Part shown: positions 17,161 through 26,403 of the stretch, piece after piece | Numbering within the stretch: position 1 is the stretch's first letter | Layout: the number at the start of each line of letters is the position of its first letter | Origin: SIG452 sp045631485 | GTDB lineage: Bacteria; Bacillota; Clostridia; UMGS1840 | Assembly: GCA_045631485.1 (NCBI GenBank) | Contig: JAZQUU010000017.1 | Location: forward strand, 1-55,638 | Direction: 5' to 3' | Length of the DNA: 55,638 nt | Translations under genes and position numbers: made by a program | The notes under the pieces: generated by a model | Seen by the model: the letters and a program-made list of their open reading frames with translations, nothing else | Database searches by the model: none | Told to the model about the DNA's origin: nothing

Positions 17161-18912
17161 ATGATTAAAAAACTGTTGGGATGTGTAAGAGAATATAAAA
17201 AACCGTCCATTTTGGCACCCGTGTATGTGACGCTTGAGGTGCTTTTGGAAGTGCTGATTCCGTTTTTAATGGCAAAATTAGTGGACTTGGGCGTAAACGG
17301 CAACAACGGTCAAGGTGATTTTACCTACATTGTGATTGTGGGGATTACCCTGATTGTGCTTTGTGCTTTGTCTCTTTGGGCAGGAGTTCTGGCAGGAAAA
17401 CACGCCGCAACCGCTTCTGCGGGCTTTGCCAAAAACTTACGAAAAGATATGTTTCATAATGTGCAGAATTTTTCATTCTCCAATATTGACAAATTCTCCA
17501 CCTCGGGGATTGTGACCCGTTTGACCACCGACGTGACCCATCTGCAAAACGCTTATCAGATGATTATCCGTATTGCGGTGCGCTCTCCCATGATGCTCAT
17601 TTTCTCACTTGTTATGGCATTCACCGTGAAGGCAGATTTAGCAATGATTTTCTTGGCGGCGGTTCCCGTGTTGGCGTTGGGGCTTTACTTTATTATGACA
17701 CACGCTCACCCCATTTTTGAACGGGTATTTAAAACCTACGATAAATTAAATAATGTGGTGCAGGAAAATCTTCGCGGAGTTCGTGTTGTAAAAGCATTTG
17801 TTCGTGAAAAACATGAGGAAGAAAAATTCGGTGATGTTTCCACCGCGATTCACACAGACTTTGTCCGTGCAGAACGGCTTCTTGCCTGGAATGCACCCTT
17901 GATGCAATTTTGTATGTACGGTTGTATGCTCTTTATTTCCTGGGTGGGTGCCAACTTAATTGTGGCAGATTCTATGACCACCGGGGAACTGATGAGCGTG
18001 ATGACTTATGTGATGCAGATTTTATCAAGCTTAATGATGCTTTCCATGATTTTCGTAATGGTAACCATCTCCCGTACCGCCGCAGAACGAACCACCGAGC
18101 TCTTAAACGAAACTGCGGATATTACCAATCCCGAACATCCCGTAGCGGAAGTTCAAAACGGCGAAATTATTTTCAAAAACGTAAACTTCAGTTATGCAGG
18201 CGACCATGAAAAGCTCTGCCTGACCGATGTGAATTTGGTAATCAAATCCGGGGAAACAGTTGGTATTTTGGGCGGAACGGGAAGTTCTAAAACCACTCTG
18301 GTGCAGTTAATTCCTCGTTTATATGATGTAACCGACGGCGAACTGTTGGTAGGCGGCGTCAATGTAAAAGATTATGATTTAGATACCTTACGAAACGAAG
18401 TTGCAATGGTGCTGCAGAAAAACGTGTTATTCTCCGGCACCATTAAAGAAAACTTGCGTTGGGGCAACGAAAATGCCACCGACGAAGAAATGATTCACGC
18501 CTGCAGACTTGCTCAGGCAGACGGCTTTATCCAAGAATTTCCCGACAGATACGACACCTTCATCGAACAAGGGGGCGCCAATGTATCAGGCGGACAGAAA
18601 CAGCGTTTATGTATTGCAAGAGCATTACTCAAGAAACCCAAAATTTTAATTTTGGATGACTCCACCAGCGCCGTGGATACTCACACCGATGCTCTAATCA
18701 GAAAAGCATTTTTAGAAGAAATTCCCGATACCACCAAAATTATTATTGCACAGCGTGTTTCCTCCATTATGGAAGCAGATAAAATCATCGTGATGGATGA
18801 CGGCAAAATTTCGGGAATCGGAACCCACGAAGAACTGCTTTCATCCAATGAAATTTACCGTGACGTGTATGAATCCCAAACGAAAGGAGGAATTTCCGAT
18901 GGCACAAAATAA
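17161..18912 (+). CDS. ABC exporter subunit with degenerate ATPase site
   Basis: This 583-residue half-transporter has six membrane segments (about 1-310) and a nucleotide-binding domain. Walker A is G371-T378 ('GGTGSSKT'), the signature is 'NVSGGQKQR', and Walker B ends 'ILDDSTSAVD'. D500 stands where the catalytic glutamate is normal, so its own ATP site should be weak. This is the known asymmetry of heterodimeric exporters such as BmrCD, YheIH and TM287/288. AAGGA precedes the ATG. It overlaps the next ABC gene by 14 bases. Multidrug or lipid export is likely; the substrate is unknown. Confidence 0.92.
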   Translation: MIKKLLGCVREYKKPSILAPVYVTLEVLLEVLIPFLMAKLVDLGVNGNNGQGDFTYIVIVGITLIVLCALSLWAGVLAGKHAATASAGFAKNLRKDMFHNVQNFSFSNIDKFSTSGIVTRLTTDVTHLQNAYQMIIRIAVRSPMMLIFSLVMAFTVKADLAMIFLAAVPVLALGLYFIMTHAHPIFERVFKTYDKLNNVVQENLRGVRVVKAFVREKHEEEKFGDVSTAIHTDFVRAERLLAWNAPLMQFCMYGCMLFISWVGANLIVADSMTTGELMSVMTYVMQILSSLMMLSMIFVMVTISRTAAERTTELLNETADITNPEHPVAEVQNGEIIFKNVNFSYAGDHEKLCLTDVNLVIKSGETVGILGGTGSSKTTLVQLIPRLYDVTDGELLVGGVNVKDYDLDTLRNEVAMVLQKNVLFSGTIKENLRWGNENATDEEMIHACRLAQADGFIQEFPDRYDTFIEQGGANVSGGQKQRLCIARALLKKPKILILDDSTSAVDTHTDALIRKAFLEEIPDTTKIIIAQRVSSIMEADKIIVMDDGKISGIGTHEELLSSNEIYRDVYESQTKGGISDGTK

Positions 18913-20818
18913 CCAAACGAGAGTACCACCAAAATTTGACCCCGCTCGGTTTGCTCCGCAGAAAAAGCCGGATAAAAAGACCATCAAGCGATTATTGGGT
19001 TATATTTTTAGAGACTACAAATTTTCCTTCTTTTTAGTGGTAATCCTAATTATTTTAAGCACGGTTGCCAGCGTTTCCAGCGCTATGTTTTTAGGGATTT
19101 TGATTGATGATTATATCACCCCCTTAACCAAAATGGCAAATCCCGTGTTTACAGGTCTTATTAAAGCCATCAGTGTAATGATTGTGATTTACGCAATCGG
19201 TATTTTCTCCACCTTGATGTATAACCGCATTATGGCAAAAATTGCCCAAGGAGTGCTTCGGGATATCCGAAACGATATGTTCTCCCACATGCAGAAGCTC
19301 CCCATCAAATATTTTGATACCCATTCCCACGGGGATGTGATGAGTTATTACACCAACGATACCGACACCTTACGGCAGATGATTTCACAGAGCTTACCCC
19401 AGATGTTTTCCTCTTTGGTAACCATTATTTCGGTGCTCTGTGCCATGATTGTTACCAATATCTATTTAACTGTTTTCACCCTGCTGTTTGTGGGACTGAT
19501 TTTAAAAGTAACCGGTGCCGTTGCCAAAAACAGCGGAAAATTCTTTGGAAAACAGCAGCAGGCACTTGGCAGTGTGAATGGTTTCGTGGAAGAAATGATT
19601 CACGGGCAGAAGGTTATTAAAGTATTCTGCCACGAAGACGAAACCAAAGAAGAGTTTGACAGAAGAAACGAAGAACTTTGCGAAAACGCCACCAACGCCA
19701 ACAAGTTTGCCAATGTGCTTGGCCCCATCAACAACAACCTAGGTCATCTGCAGTATGCCCTCTTGGCGATTTTGGGCGGCGGTATGGCAATTTTGGGATT
19801 CGGCGGTTTAAGTTTGGGAAATATCGCCACCTTCCTGCAGCTTTCTAAAAGCTTCAATATGCCCATCTCTCAGATTTCTCAGCAAATCAATATGGTGGTG
19901 ATGGCATTGGCAGGTGCCAAACGTATTTTTGAATTGTTGGACGAAGCCCCCGAAGAAGACCACGGCTATGTGACTTTAGTTCACGCCAAATACGAAAACG
20001 ATGCCTTAACCGAATCCGAAACTCGTACCGGTCTGTGGGCGTGGAAGCATCCTCATTCCGACGGCACCATCACCTATACCGAATTAAAAGGTGAAGTGGT
20101 GTTTGACGATGTGGATTTCGGCTACACCGAAGAAAAAATCGTGCTTCATAATGTGAGCTTATATGCAAATCCGGGCGAAAAAATTGCTTTTGTGGGCGCA
20201 ACCGGGGCAGGTAAAACCACCATCACCAACTTAATCAACCGTTTCTATGATCTGGCAGATGGCAAAGTCCGTTATGACGGCATCAATATCAACAAAATCA
20301 AAAAGAACGACCTGCGCCGTTCTTTAGGTATGGTACTTCAGGATACCAACTTATTCACCGGCACCGTAAAAGAAAATATCCGCTACGGTAAGCCTGATGC
20401 CACCGACGAAGAAATTATTGCGGCGGCAAAACTTGCAAATGCACACGGCTTTATCTCTCGTCTGCCCCAAGGCTATGACACTCCCTTAACCAACAACGGG
20501 GAAAGCTTATCGCAAGGTCAGCGTCAGTTGATTGCCATTGCAAGAGCCGCAGTATTAGACCCGCCGGTTATGATTTTGGATGAGGCAACCTCCTCCATCG
20601 ACACCCGTACCGAAGCCATTGTGCAAAAGGGTATGGACAGCTTAATGAAAGGCAGAACCGTGTTTGTGATTGCTCACCGTCTCTCCACCATTCAGAATTC
20701 CGATGTGATTATGGTGTTGGACCACGGCAGAATCATTGAACGAGGCAGTCACGAAAAGTTGTTGGAAGAAAAAGGAAAATACTATCAGCTCTACACAGGT
20801 TCCGTAGAGTTGGACTAA
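18899..20818 (+). CDS. ABC exporter subunit with canonical catalytic glutamate
   Basis: This 639-residue partner of the preceding half-transporter has six membrane segments. A ~50-residue insert ('ETRTGLWAWKHPHSDG') precedes the nucleotide-binding domain. Walker A is G433-T440 and Walker B carries E562 ('ILDEATSSID'). Its signature is 'LSQGQRQ', not LSGGQ. Since the signature of one subunit completes the ATP site of the other, the altered signature pairs with the degenerate site of the first subunit. The ATG at 18899 follows AAAGGAGG by eight bases, so the longer open frame upstream is not used. Confidence 0.93.
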   Translation: MAQNNQTRVPPKFDPARFAPQKKPDKKTIKRLLGYIFRDYKFSFFLVVILIILSTVASVSSAMFLGILIDDYITPLTKMANPVFTGLIKAISVMIVIYAIGIFSTLMYNRIMAKIAQGVLRDIRNDMFSHMQKLPIKYFDTHSHGDVMSYYTNDTDTLRQMISQSLPQMFSSLVTIISVLCAMIVTNIYLTVFTLLFVGLILKVTGAVAKNSGKFFGKQQQALGSVNGFVEEMIHGQKVIKVFCHEDETKEEFDRRNEELCENATNANKFANVLGPINNNLGHLQYALLAILGGGMAILGFGGLSLGNIATFLQLSKSFNMPISQISQQINMVVMALAGAKRIFELLDEAPEEDHGYVTLVHAKYENDALTESETRTGLWAWKHPHSDGTITYTELKGEVVFDDVDFGYTEEKIVLHNVSLYANPGEKIAFVGATGAGKTTITNLINRFYDLADGKVRYDGININKIKKNDLRRSLGMVLQDTNLFTGTVKENIRYGKPDATDEEIIAAAKLANAHGFISRLPQGYDTPLTNNGESLSQGQRQLIAIARAAVLDPPVMILDEATSSIDTRTEAIVQKGMDSLMKGRTVFVIAHRLSTIQNSDVIMVLDHGRIIERGSHEKLLEEKGKYYQLYTGSVELD

Positions 20819-20828
20819 GGATCAAACC

Positions 20829-21521
20829 ATGGAAAACGAATTACAAAAATATTTTTTAGGGCAGGATTCCTCCCTATCTTTGGAGCAATTGGACGTATTT
20901 TTCCAAAACACCAAAAAATTCTCGGATATGCTGATGATGTATCAATGTGCCATCCGGGAAATCCGCACCAAATTTGAAATTTTAAATGATGACCTTTCCT
21001 ATCGCAACCACCGAAACCCCATCGAAATGATTAAATCAAGGGTCAAAAAACCCCAAAGCATTTTAGAAAAGCTCAAACGAAAAAATTTGGAGCTTTCAGT
21101 TCCCTCTGTGATGGAGAATTTATCCGATGTGGCAGGTGTTCGTGTGATTTGCTCCTTTGTGGATGATATTTACAAGGTGGCGGAAATGTTTACCCGTCAG
21201 GACGATGTTTCCGTTTTGGAAGTAAAGGACTATATCAAACATCCCAAGCCAAACGGTTACCGCAGCTATCACATGATTGTGGAAATTCCCGTCTTCTTTG
21301 CAGACAGAAAACAAGCGGTAAAAGTGGAGGTGCAATTTCGCACCATCGCCATGGACTTCTGGGCAAGTCTGGAACACGGCATGAAATATAAAAAGGATAT
21401 GCCCGATGCCGAGGAACTGATTGCCGAGCTTAGCGACTGTGCCGATGTGATTGCAAAAACAGACCTTAAAATGCAGGAAATCAACGAGCGGCTCCAAGCA
21501 CTCTCTCACCCCGAAGAATAA
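20829..21521 (+). CDS. relQ: Small alarmone synthetase, RelQ type
   Basis: This is a 230-residue single-domain (p)ppGpp synthetase (RelA/SpoT nucleotidyltransferase fold, no hydrolase, TGS or ACT domains), as in the RelQ/YjbM family. Conserved blocks are 'SDVAGVRVICSFVDDIY', 'HPKPNGYRSYH' and 'KVEVQFRTIAMDFWA'. It makes ppGpp or pppGpp from ATP and GDP/GTP and probably forms tetramers. It begins 11 bases after the ABC gene stop and is ended by the terminator at 21544-21576, so it is the last gene of the exporter operon. RelQ and RelP are hard to separate by eye. Confidence 0.93.
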   Translation: MENELQKYFLGQDSSLSLEQLDVFFQNTKKFSDMLMMYQCAIREIRTKFEILNDDLSYRNHRNPIEMIKSRVKKPQSILEKLKRKNLELSVPSVMENLSDVAGVRVICSFVDDIYKVAEMFTRQDDVSVLEVKDYIKHPKPNGYRSYHMIVEIPVFFADRKQAVKVEVQFRTIAMDFWASLEHGMKYKKDMPDAEELIAELSDCADVIAKTDLKMQEINERLQALSHPEE

Positions 21522-21543
21522 GAAAAAACAACAAAAAACACAA

Positions 21544-21580
21544 AAAAGCGATTGTATGAAGCATACAATCGCTTTTCTTT
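21544..21580. terminator. Bidirectional terminator between relQ and wecB
   Basis: A perfect 15-bp stem (21544-21558 with 21562-21576) has a 3-base loop, with A-runs before and T-runs after. It can end both the plus-strand relQ transcript and the minus-strand wecB transcript. Confidence 0.92.
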
Positions 21581-21591
21581 TTGGGAATTTC

Positions 21592-22746
21592 CTATTTGGT
21601 GATTAAATCTGCGGGACGTTCGGAGGTTCTTCCAAAGTGATACAAAATTGCATCCACACTTCGTTTGGAAGCCAAACCGTCACCATAGGGATTTACGGCG
21701 TGTGCCATCTTGTTGTATTCTTCGGTATCGGTCAACAAGGTTCTACCCATGGAATAGATATCTTCTTCGTGAACACCTGCAATTTTTACGGTGCCTGCTG
21801 CCACCGCTTCGGGGCGTTCGGTTTCGTTACGAAGCACCAACACGGGTTTTCCGAGAGACGGAGCTTCTTCCTGCAATCCGCCGGAATCGGTCATAATCAT
21901 ATAGGCACGATCCATTAAATTATGCAATTCGCAAACATCCACAGGGTCAATCAGATGCACATTATCCAAATCCCCAAGCACCGAGAATGCCACTTCTCTT
22001 ACCGCAGGATTTAAGTGCACGGGATATACCACCTGCACCTCGTCTTTGAATTCCTCTGCCAAACGTTTAATCGCACGGCAAATATTCTGCAAGGGTTCTC
22101 CCAAGTTTTCTCGTCTGTGCGCGGTTACCACGATGATTTTCTTGGAGAAATCCAAGCTCTTTAGGGTTTCATCGGAAAATTCATAATCTTTTCTTACGGT
22201 GGTTTTTAATGCATCAGTTACAGTATTACCGGTGATAAAGATTTTGGATTCATCCTTGCCCTCTTTCAACAGATTTTCCTTATTCTGCACGGTGGGAGAA
22301 AAATGAAGCTCGGTTAAGGAGCCGGTCAGCACTCTGTTCATTTCTTCCGGGAAGGGAGAATATTTATCATAAGTACGAAGTCCTGCTTCAATATGACCTA
22401 CTGCGGTCTGCTGATAAAATGCCGCCAATGCACCTGCAAAGGTGGTGGTGGTGTCACCGTGAACCAACACGATATCAGGCTTTGCTTCTCCGATCACCTG
22501 ATATAAGCCTTTTAACACATTGGAGGTGATATCCACCAAGGTCTGGCGTTCTTTCATAATATCCAAATCGTAATCAGGCTTAATATCAAAAATCTCCAAT
22601 ACCTGGTCCAGCATCTGACGGTGCTGAGCGGTTACCGCCACGATGGACTCGATTTCTTCTCGTTGCTCCAGTTCTTTTACCAGAGGGGCCATTTTGATTG
22701 CTTCGGGACGGGTACCAAACACCGTCATTACTTTCAGTTTATTCAT
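21592..22746 (-). CDS. wecB: UDP-N-acetylglucosamine 2-epimerase (non-hydrolysing)
   Basis: This 384-residue enzyme interconverts UDP-GlcNAc and UDP-ManNAc, supplying ManNAc for wall teichoic acid or capsule linkage units. Family blocks are 'TVFGTRPEAIKMAPL', 'VHGDTTTTFAGALAA', 'GHIEAGLRT', 'TAHRRENLG' and 'TDSGGLQEEAPSLGKPVL'. It follows the TagO/WecA gene by 14 bases, so the two act in the same pathway: one makes the sugar nucleotide, the other starts the lipid-linked polymer. In Gram-positives the gene is also called mnaA. Confidence 0.96.
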   Translation of the reverse strand: MNKLKVMTVFGTRPEAIKMAPLVKELEQREEIESIVAVTAQHRQMLDQVLEIFDIKPDYDLDIMKERQTLVDITSNVLKGLYQVIGEAKPDIVLVHGDTTTTFAGALAAFYQQTAVGHIEAGLRTYDKYSPFPEEMNRVLTGSLTELHFSPTVQNKENLLKEGKDESKIFITGNTVTDALKTTVRKDYEFSDETLKSLDFSKKIIVVTAHRRENLGEPLQNICRAIKRLAEEFKDEVQVVYPVHLNPAVREVAFSVLGDLDNVHLIDPVDVCELHNLMDRAYMIMTDSGGLQEEAPSLGKPVLVLRNETERPEAVAAGTVKIAGVHEEDIYSMGRTLLTDTEEYNKMAHAVNPYGDGLASKRSVDAILYHFGRTSERPADLITK

Positions 22747-22760
22747 AATATAACCTTCTT

Positions 22761-23879
22761 TTATTTTTCGGAAGCGCCGTCTCTTGATTCTTCAATTGAA
22801 ACAGAGCCGCCTTCTTTTACTGCCAGTTCCTGCAAAAATTTTTGTTCGTAATTTCTGTTTTTGATAAAAATAATACCGCCGATGCAATATGCAGCAGATA
22901 CTGCCAACATTAACAAGGTACGCTGCAATCCTGCCGTGATTAACACAATCATCGTCAAAGAAAGAAGTCCGCTGACGGTGCATAAGATACCAACTGCCTG
23001 ACGCTGAGAAAATCCCGCATCAATCAGGCGGTGATGCATGTGCTTACGGTCCGGCTGCATAATAGGTTCCCCTTTTAAGATGCGTCGGAAAATTGCAAAG
23101 CTGGTATCAAACAAGGGAAGTCCCATAACCACCAAGGGGATAATAAAGGTAATGGCAGCATAGCTTTTAAAGAACCCTTCCACCGAGAGGGTGGCAAGCA
23201 TATATCCCAAAAACAGTGCCCCCGTGTCTCCCATAAAGATTTTTGCGGGATTTAAGTTATAAGGCAAAAATCCTGCAGTTGCACCTGCAATGGCAGCCAT
23301 GGCAACGGCACACTCAAAACGCCCGAACACAAAGGAAACAAACATCAAAGAAAATGCCGAAATGGTGGTAATTCCGCCGGCTAATCCATCCAGACCGTCT
23401 ATCAGATTTAACGCGTTGGTTAACCCAACAATCCAGATTATGGTAACGGGAATTGCCAACGCTCCCAACACGTGGTTGGCACCGTTGGAAAACAGGTTGA
23501 TACGGGAAATAAATTCAATCCGAAGCCCCATCATCACGGGAATCAATGCTGCAAGAATCTGCACCGCTAATTTCACGATTGCACGGATGGGCTTTCTGTC
23601 GTCTAAAATACCGAGCACCACCAAAATGGTTGCACCGATTAAAATACCCAGGGTTTCTTTTTCCACCGTTCCCACAAAGCACATATACGCCACCAAAAAG
23701 CCAAGATAAATGGCAAGTCCGCCCATTCTGGGAATGGGTTTGGTGTGCATACGGCGACTGTCTCTTGGAACGTCCACCGCCTTAAATTTAAAAGCGAGAA
23801 CTCTCACAAGCGGCACAGCCGCAAAAGAAAACAGAAATGCAACCGCAAGGGTAAACAGAATTAAAAATCCTTTATCCAT
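22761..23879 (-). CDS. tagO: Undecaprenyl-phosphate GlcNAc-1-phosphate transferase
   Basis: This 372-residue multi-pass membrane enzyme of the MraY/WecA/TagO family moves GlcNAc-1-phosphate onto undecaprenyl phosphate, the first step of wall teichoic acid or related polymers. It has the Asp-rich 'LGILDDRKPI', 'NALNLIDGLDGLAGG', 'FMGDTGALFLG' and the His motif 'DRKHMHHRL'. About ten membrane segments are visible. It probably shares a transcript with wecB downstream. The symbol tagO versus wecA is a matter of convention. Confidence 0.95.
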   Translation of the reverse strand: MDKGFLILFTLAVAFLFSFAAVPLVRVLAFKFKAVDVPRDSRRMHTKPIPRMGGLAIYLGFLVAYMCFVGTVEKETLGILIGATILVVLGILDDRKPIRAIVKLAVQILAALIPVMMGLRIEFISRINLFSNGANHVLGALAIPVTIIWIVGLTNALNLIDGLDGLAGGITTISAFSLMFVSFVFGRFECAVAMAAIAGATAGFLPYNLNPAKIFMGDTGALFLGYMLATLSVEGFFKSYAAITFIIPLVVMGLPLFDTSFAIFRRILKGEPIMQPDRKHMHHRLIDAGFSQRQAVGILCTVSGLLSLTMIVLITAGLQRTLLMLAVSAAYCIGGIIFIKNRNYEQKFLQELAVKEGGSVSIEESRDGASEK

Positions 23880-23921
23880 ATAATTCTTTCACTCCAATTA
23901 ATGGGAAGAATGTTAAAATGC

Positions 23922-24194
23922 TTATTCTTCTTCCAGTGCTTCTGCCAACCAGTATTCTGCAATATCAAGCGCTTTGAACATTCCTTCACGTTCCACTTTT
24001 TTCACAATTTTTTCTTTTCCGCCCTTGTTGGTCTGCAAAGATACGGTCACCTTGGAGGTGATATCATAGCCGCCAACGGGATTGGATTCGGTGATATTCA
24101 TCATAATCACATAATCGTCTTCGGGGTTTCCGTAATAGATAATATTGTCTTTTCTGGCAATCATTTTGCCTTTATACAGTAAAGGTTCGCTCAT
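23922..24194 (-). CDS. Small conserved protein of unknown function
   Basis: This is a 90-residue soluble protein with a beta-rich first half ('YKGKMIARKDNIIYYGNPEDDYVI'), a basic stretch ('KGGKEKIVKKVER') and an acidic helical end ('YWLAEALEEE'). There is no signal peptide or membrane segment. The ribosome-binding site is weak (GGTGA). It lies 42 bases upstream of tagO on the same strand, so it is likely co-transcribed, but nothing seen ties it to wall synthesis. I do not recognise a named family. Confidence 0.75.
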   Translation of the reverse strand: MSEPLLYKGKMIARKDNIIYYGNPEDDYVIMMNITESNPVGGYDITSKVTVSLQTNKGGKEKIVKKVEREGMFKALDIAEYWLAEALEEE

Positions 24195-24266
24195 AAGTAA
24201 ATCACCGTTGCTCGTTCAAAAAAATGGCGAACAAGCCCTTTCTTTTTTATTTCCATTCAGTTGAAA

Positions 24267-24293
24267 TGCCTAACGAAGAGGATTCGTTAGGCA
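24267..24293 (-). terminator. Strong hairpin after the DUF1858 gene
   Basis: A perfect 11-bp stem (24267-24277 with 24283-24293) has a 5-base loop and lies 27 bases past the DUF1858 stop. The T-run after it is short, so termination may be partial and the next gene (no clear promoter of its own) could be read through. Confidence 0.6.
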
Positions 24294-24319
24294 ATTTTGT
24301 CGTTCTTTCAAGATTTTGA

Positions 24320-24541
24320 TTATGCGTTCTGTCCGTTTGCTTTCGCTTCCAGAAAGTTATTCATTTTTTCGATTAAAGTATCGCAGTCGGTATTATGCAC
24401 CATACAAGCTTCCTCGATGGTTTCTCCTGCTGCGGAAGGGCATCCCAGGCAGTGCATTCCGATTGCAAAGAAGAAGGGAGCCAGCTCCACATCCACCTTT
24501 AACACATCCGCAATAATCATATCTTTGGTAATTTTCTGCAT
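24320..24541 (-). CDS. DUF1858 domain protein (redox disulfide type)
   Basis: This 73-residue protein matches the short DUF1858 family, described as a hybrid-cluster-protein-associated redox disulfide domain. The key motif is C31-L-G-C34 in 'AIGMHCLGCPSA'. The helical remainder ends 'NNFLEAKANGQNA'. The cysteine pair suggests redox or metal chemistry, but the role of stand-alone members is not established. It has a GGAG ribosome-binding site and its own promoter (24592-24619). Confidence 0.88.
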   Translation of the reverse strand: MQKITKDMIIADVLKVDVELAPFFFAIGMHCLGCPSAAGETIEEACMVHNTDCDTLIEKMNNFLEAKANGQNA

Positions 24542-24591
24542 TTTTTTATTCTCCTTTTATTTCAAATTTCAATCAGTTTTTATCACTTTTT

Positions 24592-24619
24592 ATTATATCA
24601 CATTTTTCCAAAAAATCAA
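24592..24619 (-). promoter_or_regulatory. Promoter of the DUF1858 gene
   Basis: On the minus strand there is TTGATT (24619-24614), a 16-base spacer, and TATAAT (24597-24592), about 50 bases before the start codon. Confidence 0.65.
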
Positions 24620-24696
24620 GTCATAATTTCATTTTTTGTAAAATATATTTAGGATAGAAAAAATCCTGCTCCCACACATTCACGAAAGGAATTCTT

Positions 24697-25650
24697 ATGC
24701 CATCAAAACGGTTGAAACTAGCCTTTACCGTGGCAGGCACCGTAATCGGTGCGGGATTTGCCACGGGAAAAGAACTTCTGCTTTTCTTCCCAAATACGCC
24801 CGCCTCCCTTTGGTATCTTCTGATTTGCATTCTGATTATGATTGCAGTTTCAATACTGTATATCAGCCAAAGAAATTTCAAAAAACATCAAACAAAAGAT
24901 TCGTCGGTTGTAAACTTTATTTTTATGTTGTTTTCGGCGGTCAGTTACACAGTAATGCTTGCCTGCGGCGGTGAAGCTCTTTTAGAAAGCACGGGACTTT
25001 CCCGTCCCGTCGGCACAATTCTTACCTATGGGGTCACTTTGGGAATTGTTTTCTTTGGAGCGTCCAATGTGTATCGCTTCAATCTGATTGCCACGCCCGT
25101 GCTTTTATTCTGTATGGCAGGAATCTCCCTTACGGGACTGCTATCTCCTGCAGGAATGTTTGGAGTATCACAATCTCCCCAAATCAACCTACTCATCTAT
25201 TCGGGATACAATCTTCTGTCGGTGTTGCCCGTGCTTTCTGCCTTATCGGACACCGTCACCCAAAAAGATGCTTACCGCGGAATTTTTTTGGGATTTTCCC
25301 TGGTTCTCGCAGTGGGTATTTTGCTAAAACTGTTACTGATACGGTTTCACACCCTATCTGACCAAAGTGCGATTCCCATACTGAGTATCATTTCCAATCT
25401 GCACGGCGGACTTATCATCCCATACACGGTGATGCTTTATTTATCCGTGCTCACCACCGCCGTGAACAGTTTGTTTGCCGTGGTAAAAAATAAGAATCCC
25501 GTCGGAATCAGTTTACTGCTTTGCGGATGCAGTTTTTTAGGATTTACCCCCTTGATTGAAACCCTTTATCCCCTATTCGGATATATCGGCATCGGGGTGA
25601 CGGCAACCCTTATTTTTCAATCATTTTACCAACCTGTAAAGAAAGGATGA
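24697..25650 (+). CDS. YkvI-type membrane protein (possible spore transporter)
   Basis: This 317-residue protein has about ten membrane segments. The opening 'TVAGTVIGAGFATGKELL' is the glycine-rich first helix typical of APC/LeuT-fold transporters and of the YkvI family. No experimental substrate is known to me for the family. GAAAGGAATTCTT precedes the ATG. Its stop overlaps the ribosome-binding region of yabP (gap 5 bases), placing it first in a unit with yabP, yabQ and divIC and suggesting a sporulation-linked role. I saw no convincing sigma-A promoter upstream. Confidence 0.85.
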   Translation: MPSKRLKLAFTVAGTVIGAGFATGKELLLFFPNTPASLWYLLICILIMIAVSILYISQRNFKKHQTKDSSVVNFIFMLFSAVSYTVMLACGGEALLESTGLSRPVGTILTYGVTLGIVFFGASNVYRFNLIATPVLLFCMAGISLTGLLSPAGMFGVSQSPQINLLIYSGYNLLSVLPVLSALSDTVTQKDAYRGIFLGFSLVLAVGILLKLLLIRFHTLSDQSAIPILSIISNLHGGLIIPYTVMLYLSVLTTAVNSLFAVVKNKNPVGISLLLCGCSFLGFTPLIETLYPLFGYIGIGVTATLIFQSFYQPVKKG

Positions 25651-25655
25651 ACCTG

Positions 25656-25931
25656 ATGATAAACGAAAAAAATATGATTCAGAACATCATTTTGGAAAGC
25701 AGAGAAAAGCTTTCTGTTTCCGGGGTGTTGGATATTCTCACCTTTGACGAAGAGGAAATCACCTTAGACACCGAGCTTGGGCAACTTAGCATCAAAGGCA
25801 GCGATTTAAAGGTGGAAAAACTGTCCTTAGACACGGGAGAAATCGTGGCAAAAGGAAAGTTTGACAACATTACCTACCAAAGAGAAGCAACTCCCCCAAG
25901 AGAAAGCTTCTTAAAAAGTATTTTCCGATAA
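25656..25931 (+). CDS. yabP: Sporulation protein YabP
   Basis: This 91-residue protein of the YabP/YqfC family is a small beta-rich protein needed in the mother cell during sporulation. Family features are 'NIILESREKLSVSGVLDI', 'FDEEEITLDTELGQLSIKG' and 'LDTGEIVAKGKFDNITY'. The ATG at 25656 is chosen because GAAAGGA lies nine bases upstream; the ATG at 25647 would be too close. It is followed by yabQ after 12 bases, the same order as in Bacillus subtilis. Confidence 0.92.
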   Translation: MINEKNMIQNIILESREKLSVSGVLDILTFDEEEITLDTELGQLSIKGSDLKVEKLSLDTGEIVAKGKFDNITYQREATPPRESFLKSIFR

Positions 25932-25943
25932 GGAGAATTTGTT

Positions 25944-26399
25944 GTGACTTTGCTACTTGATGCTCTTGCGGGGATTCTTCTGGGAATGTGCTACGACCTG
26001 TTGAAAGCCTTCCGCCAAAAAACAAAAAAGCCCGTCATCTCAACTGCGGCAGACATTTTTTTCTGGGGACTTTTTCTCATCTTTGGAATTTGGTTATTTC
26101 TGTTGACGGGAGATCGGAAATTTCGCTTTTATGAACTGTTTGGAATGTGTGTCGGGGTTTTCTTTTATTTTTGGAGTGTTTCCGCATATTTTGAGGGAAT
26201 CTCCGAGAAAATTGCGGATATTTTCCTGATTTTTTTCAGATTCCTCTTTACAATCATAAAATTCTTTGGTATAATAGTAAAAAATGGTGTCTTATTTTTA
26301 TGTAAGCCCTTTGGATGTGTGATATATTTTTTCAAAAAGACAACATCAGAGCGTCTTAAGAGGCTAAAACATCATTGGAAACTGATGAAAAGGATTTGA
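25944..26399 (+). CDS. yabQ: Spore cortex biosynthesis protein YabQ
   Basis: This 151-residue membrane protein has three or four membrane segments in the first ~115 residues ('LLDALAGILLGMCYDLLKAF' is the family start) and a basic, Lys/Arg-rich tail. YabQ is required for spore cortex formation and localises to the outer forespore membrane in B. subtilis. It starts at GTG with AAGGAG upstream. It sits between yabP and divIC as in Bacillus. Confidence 0.93.
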   Translation: MTLLLDALAGILLGMCYDLLKAFRQKTKKPVISTAADIFFWGLFLIFGIWLFLLTGDRKFRFYELFGMCVGVFFYFWSVSAYFEGISEKIADIFLIFFRFLFTIIKFFGIIVKNGVLFLCKPFGCVIYFFKKTTSERLKRLKHHWKLMKRI

Positions 26400-26403
26400 G
26401 ACT

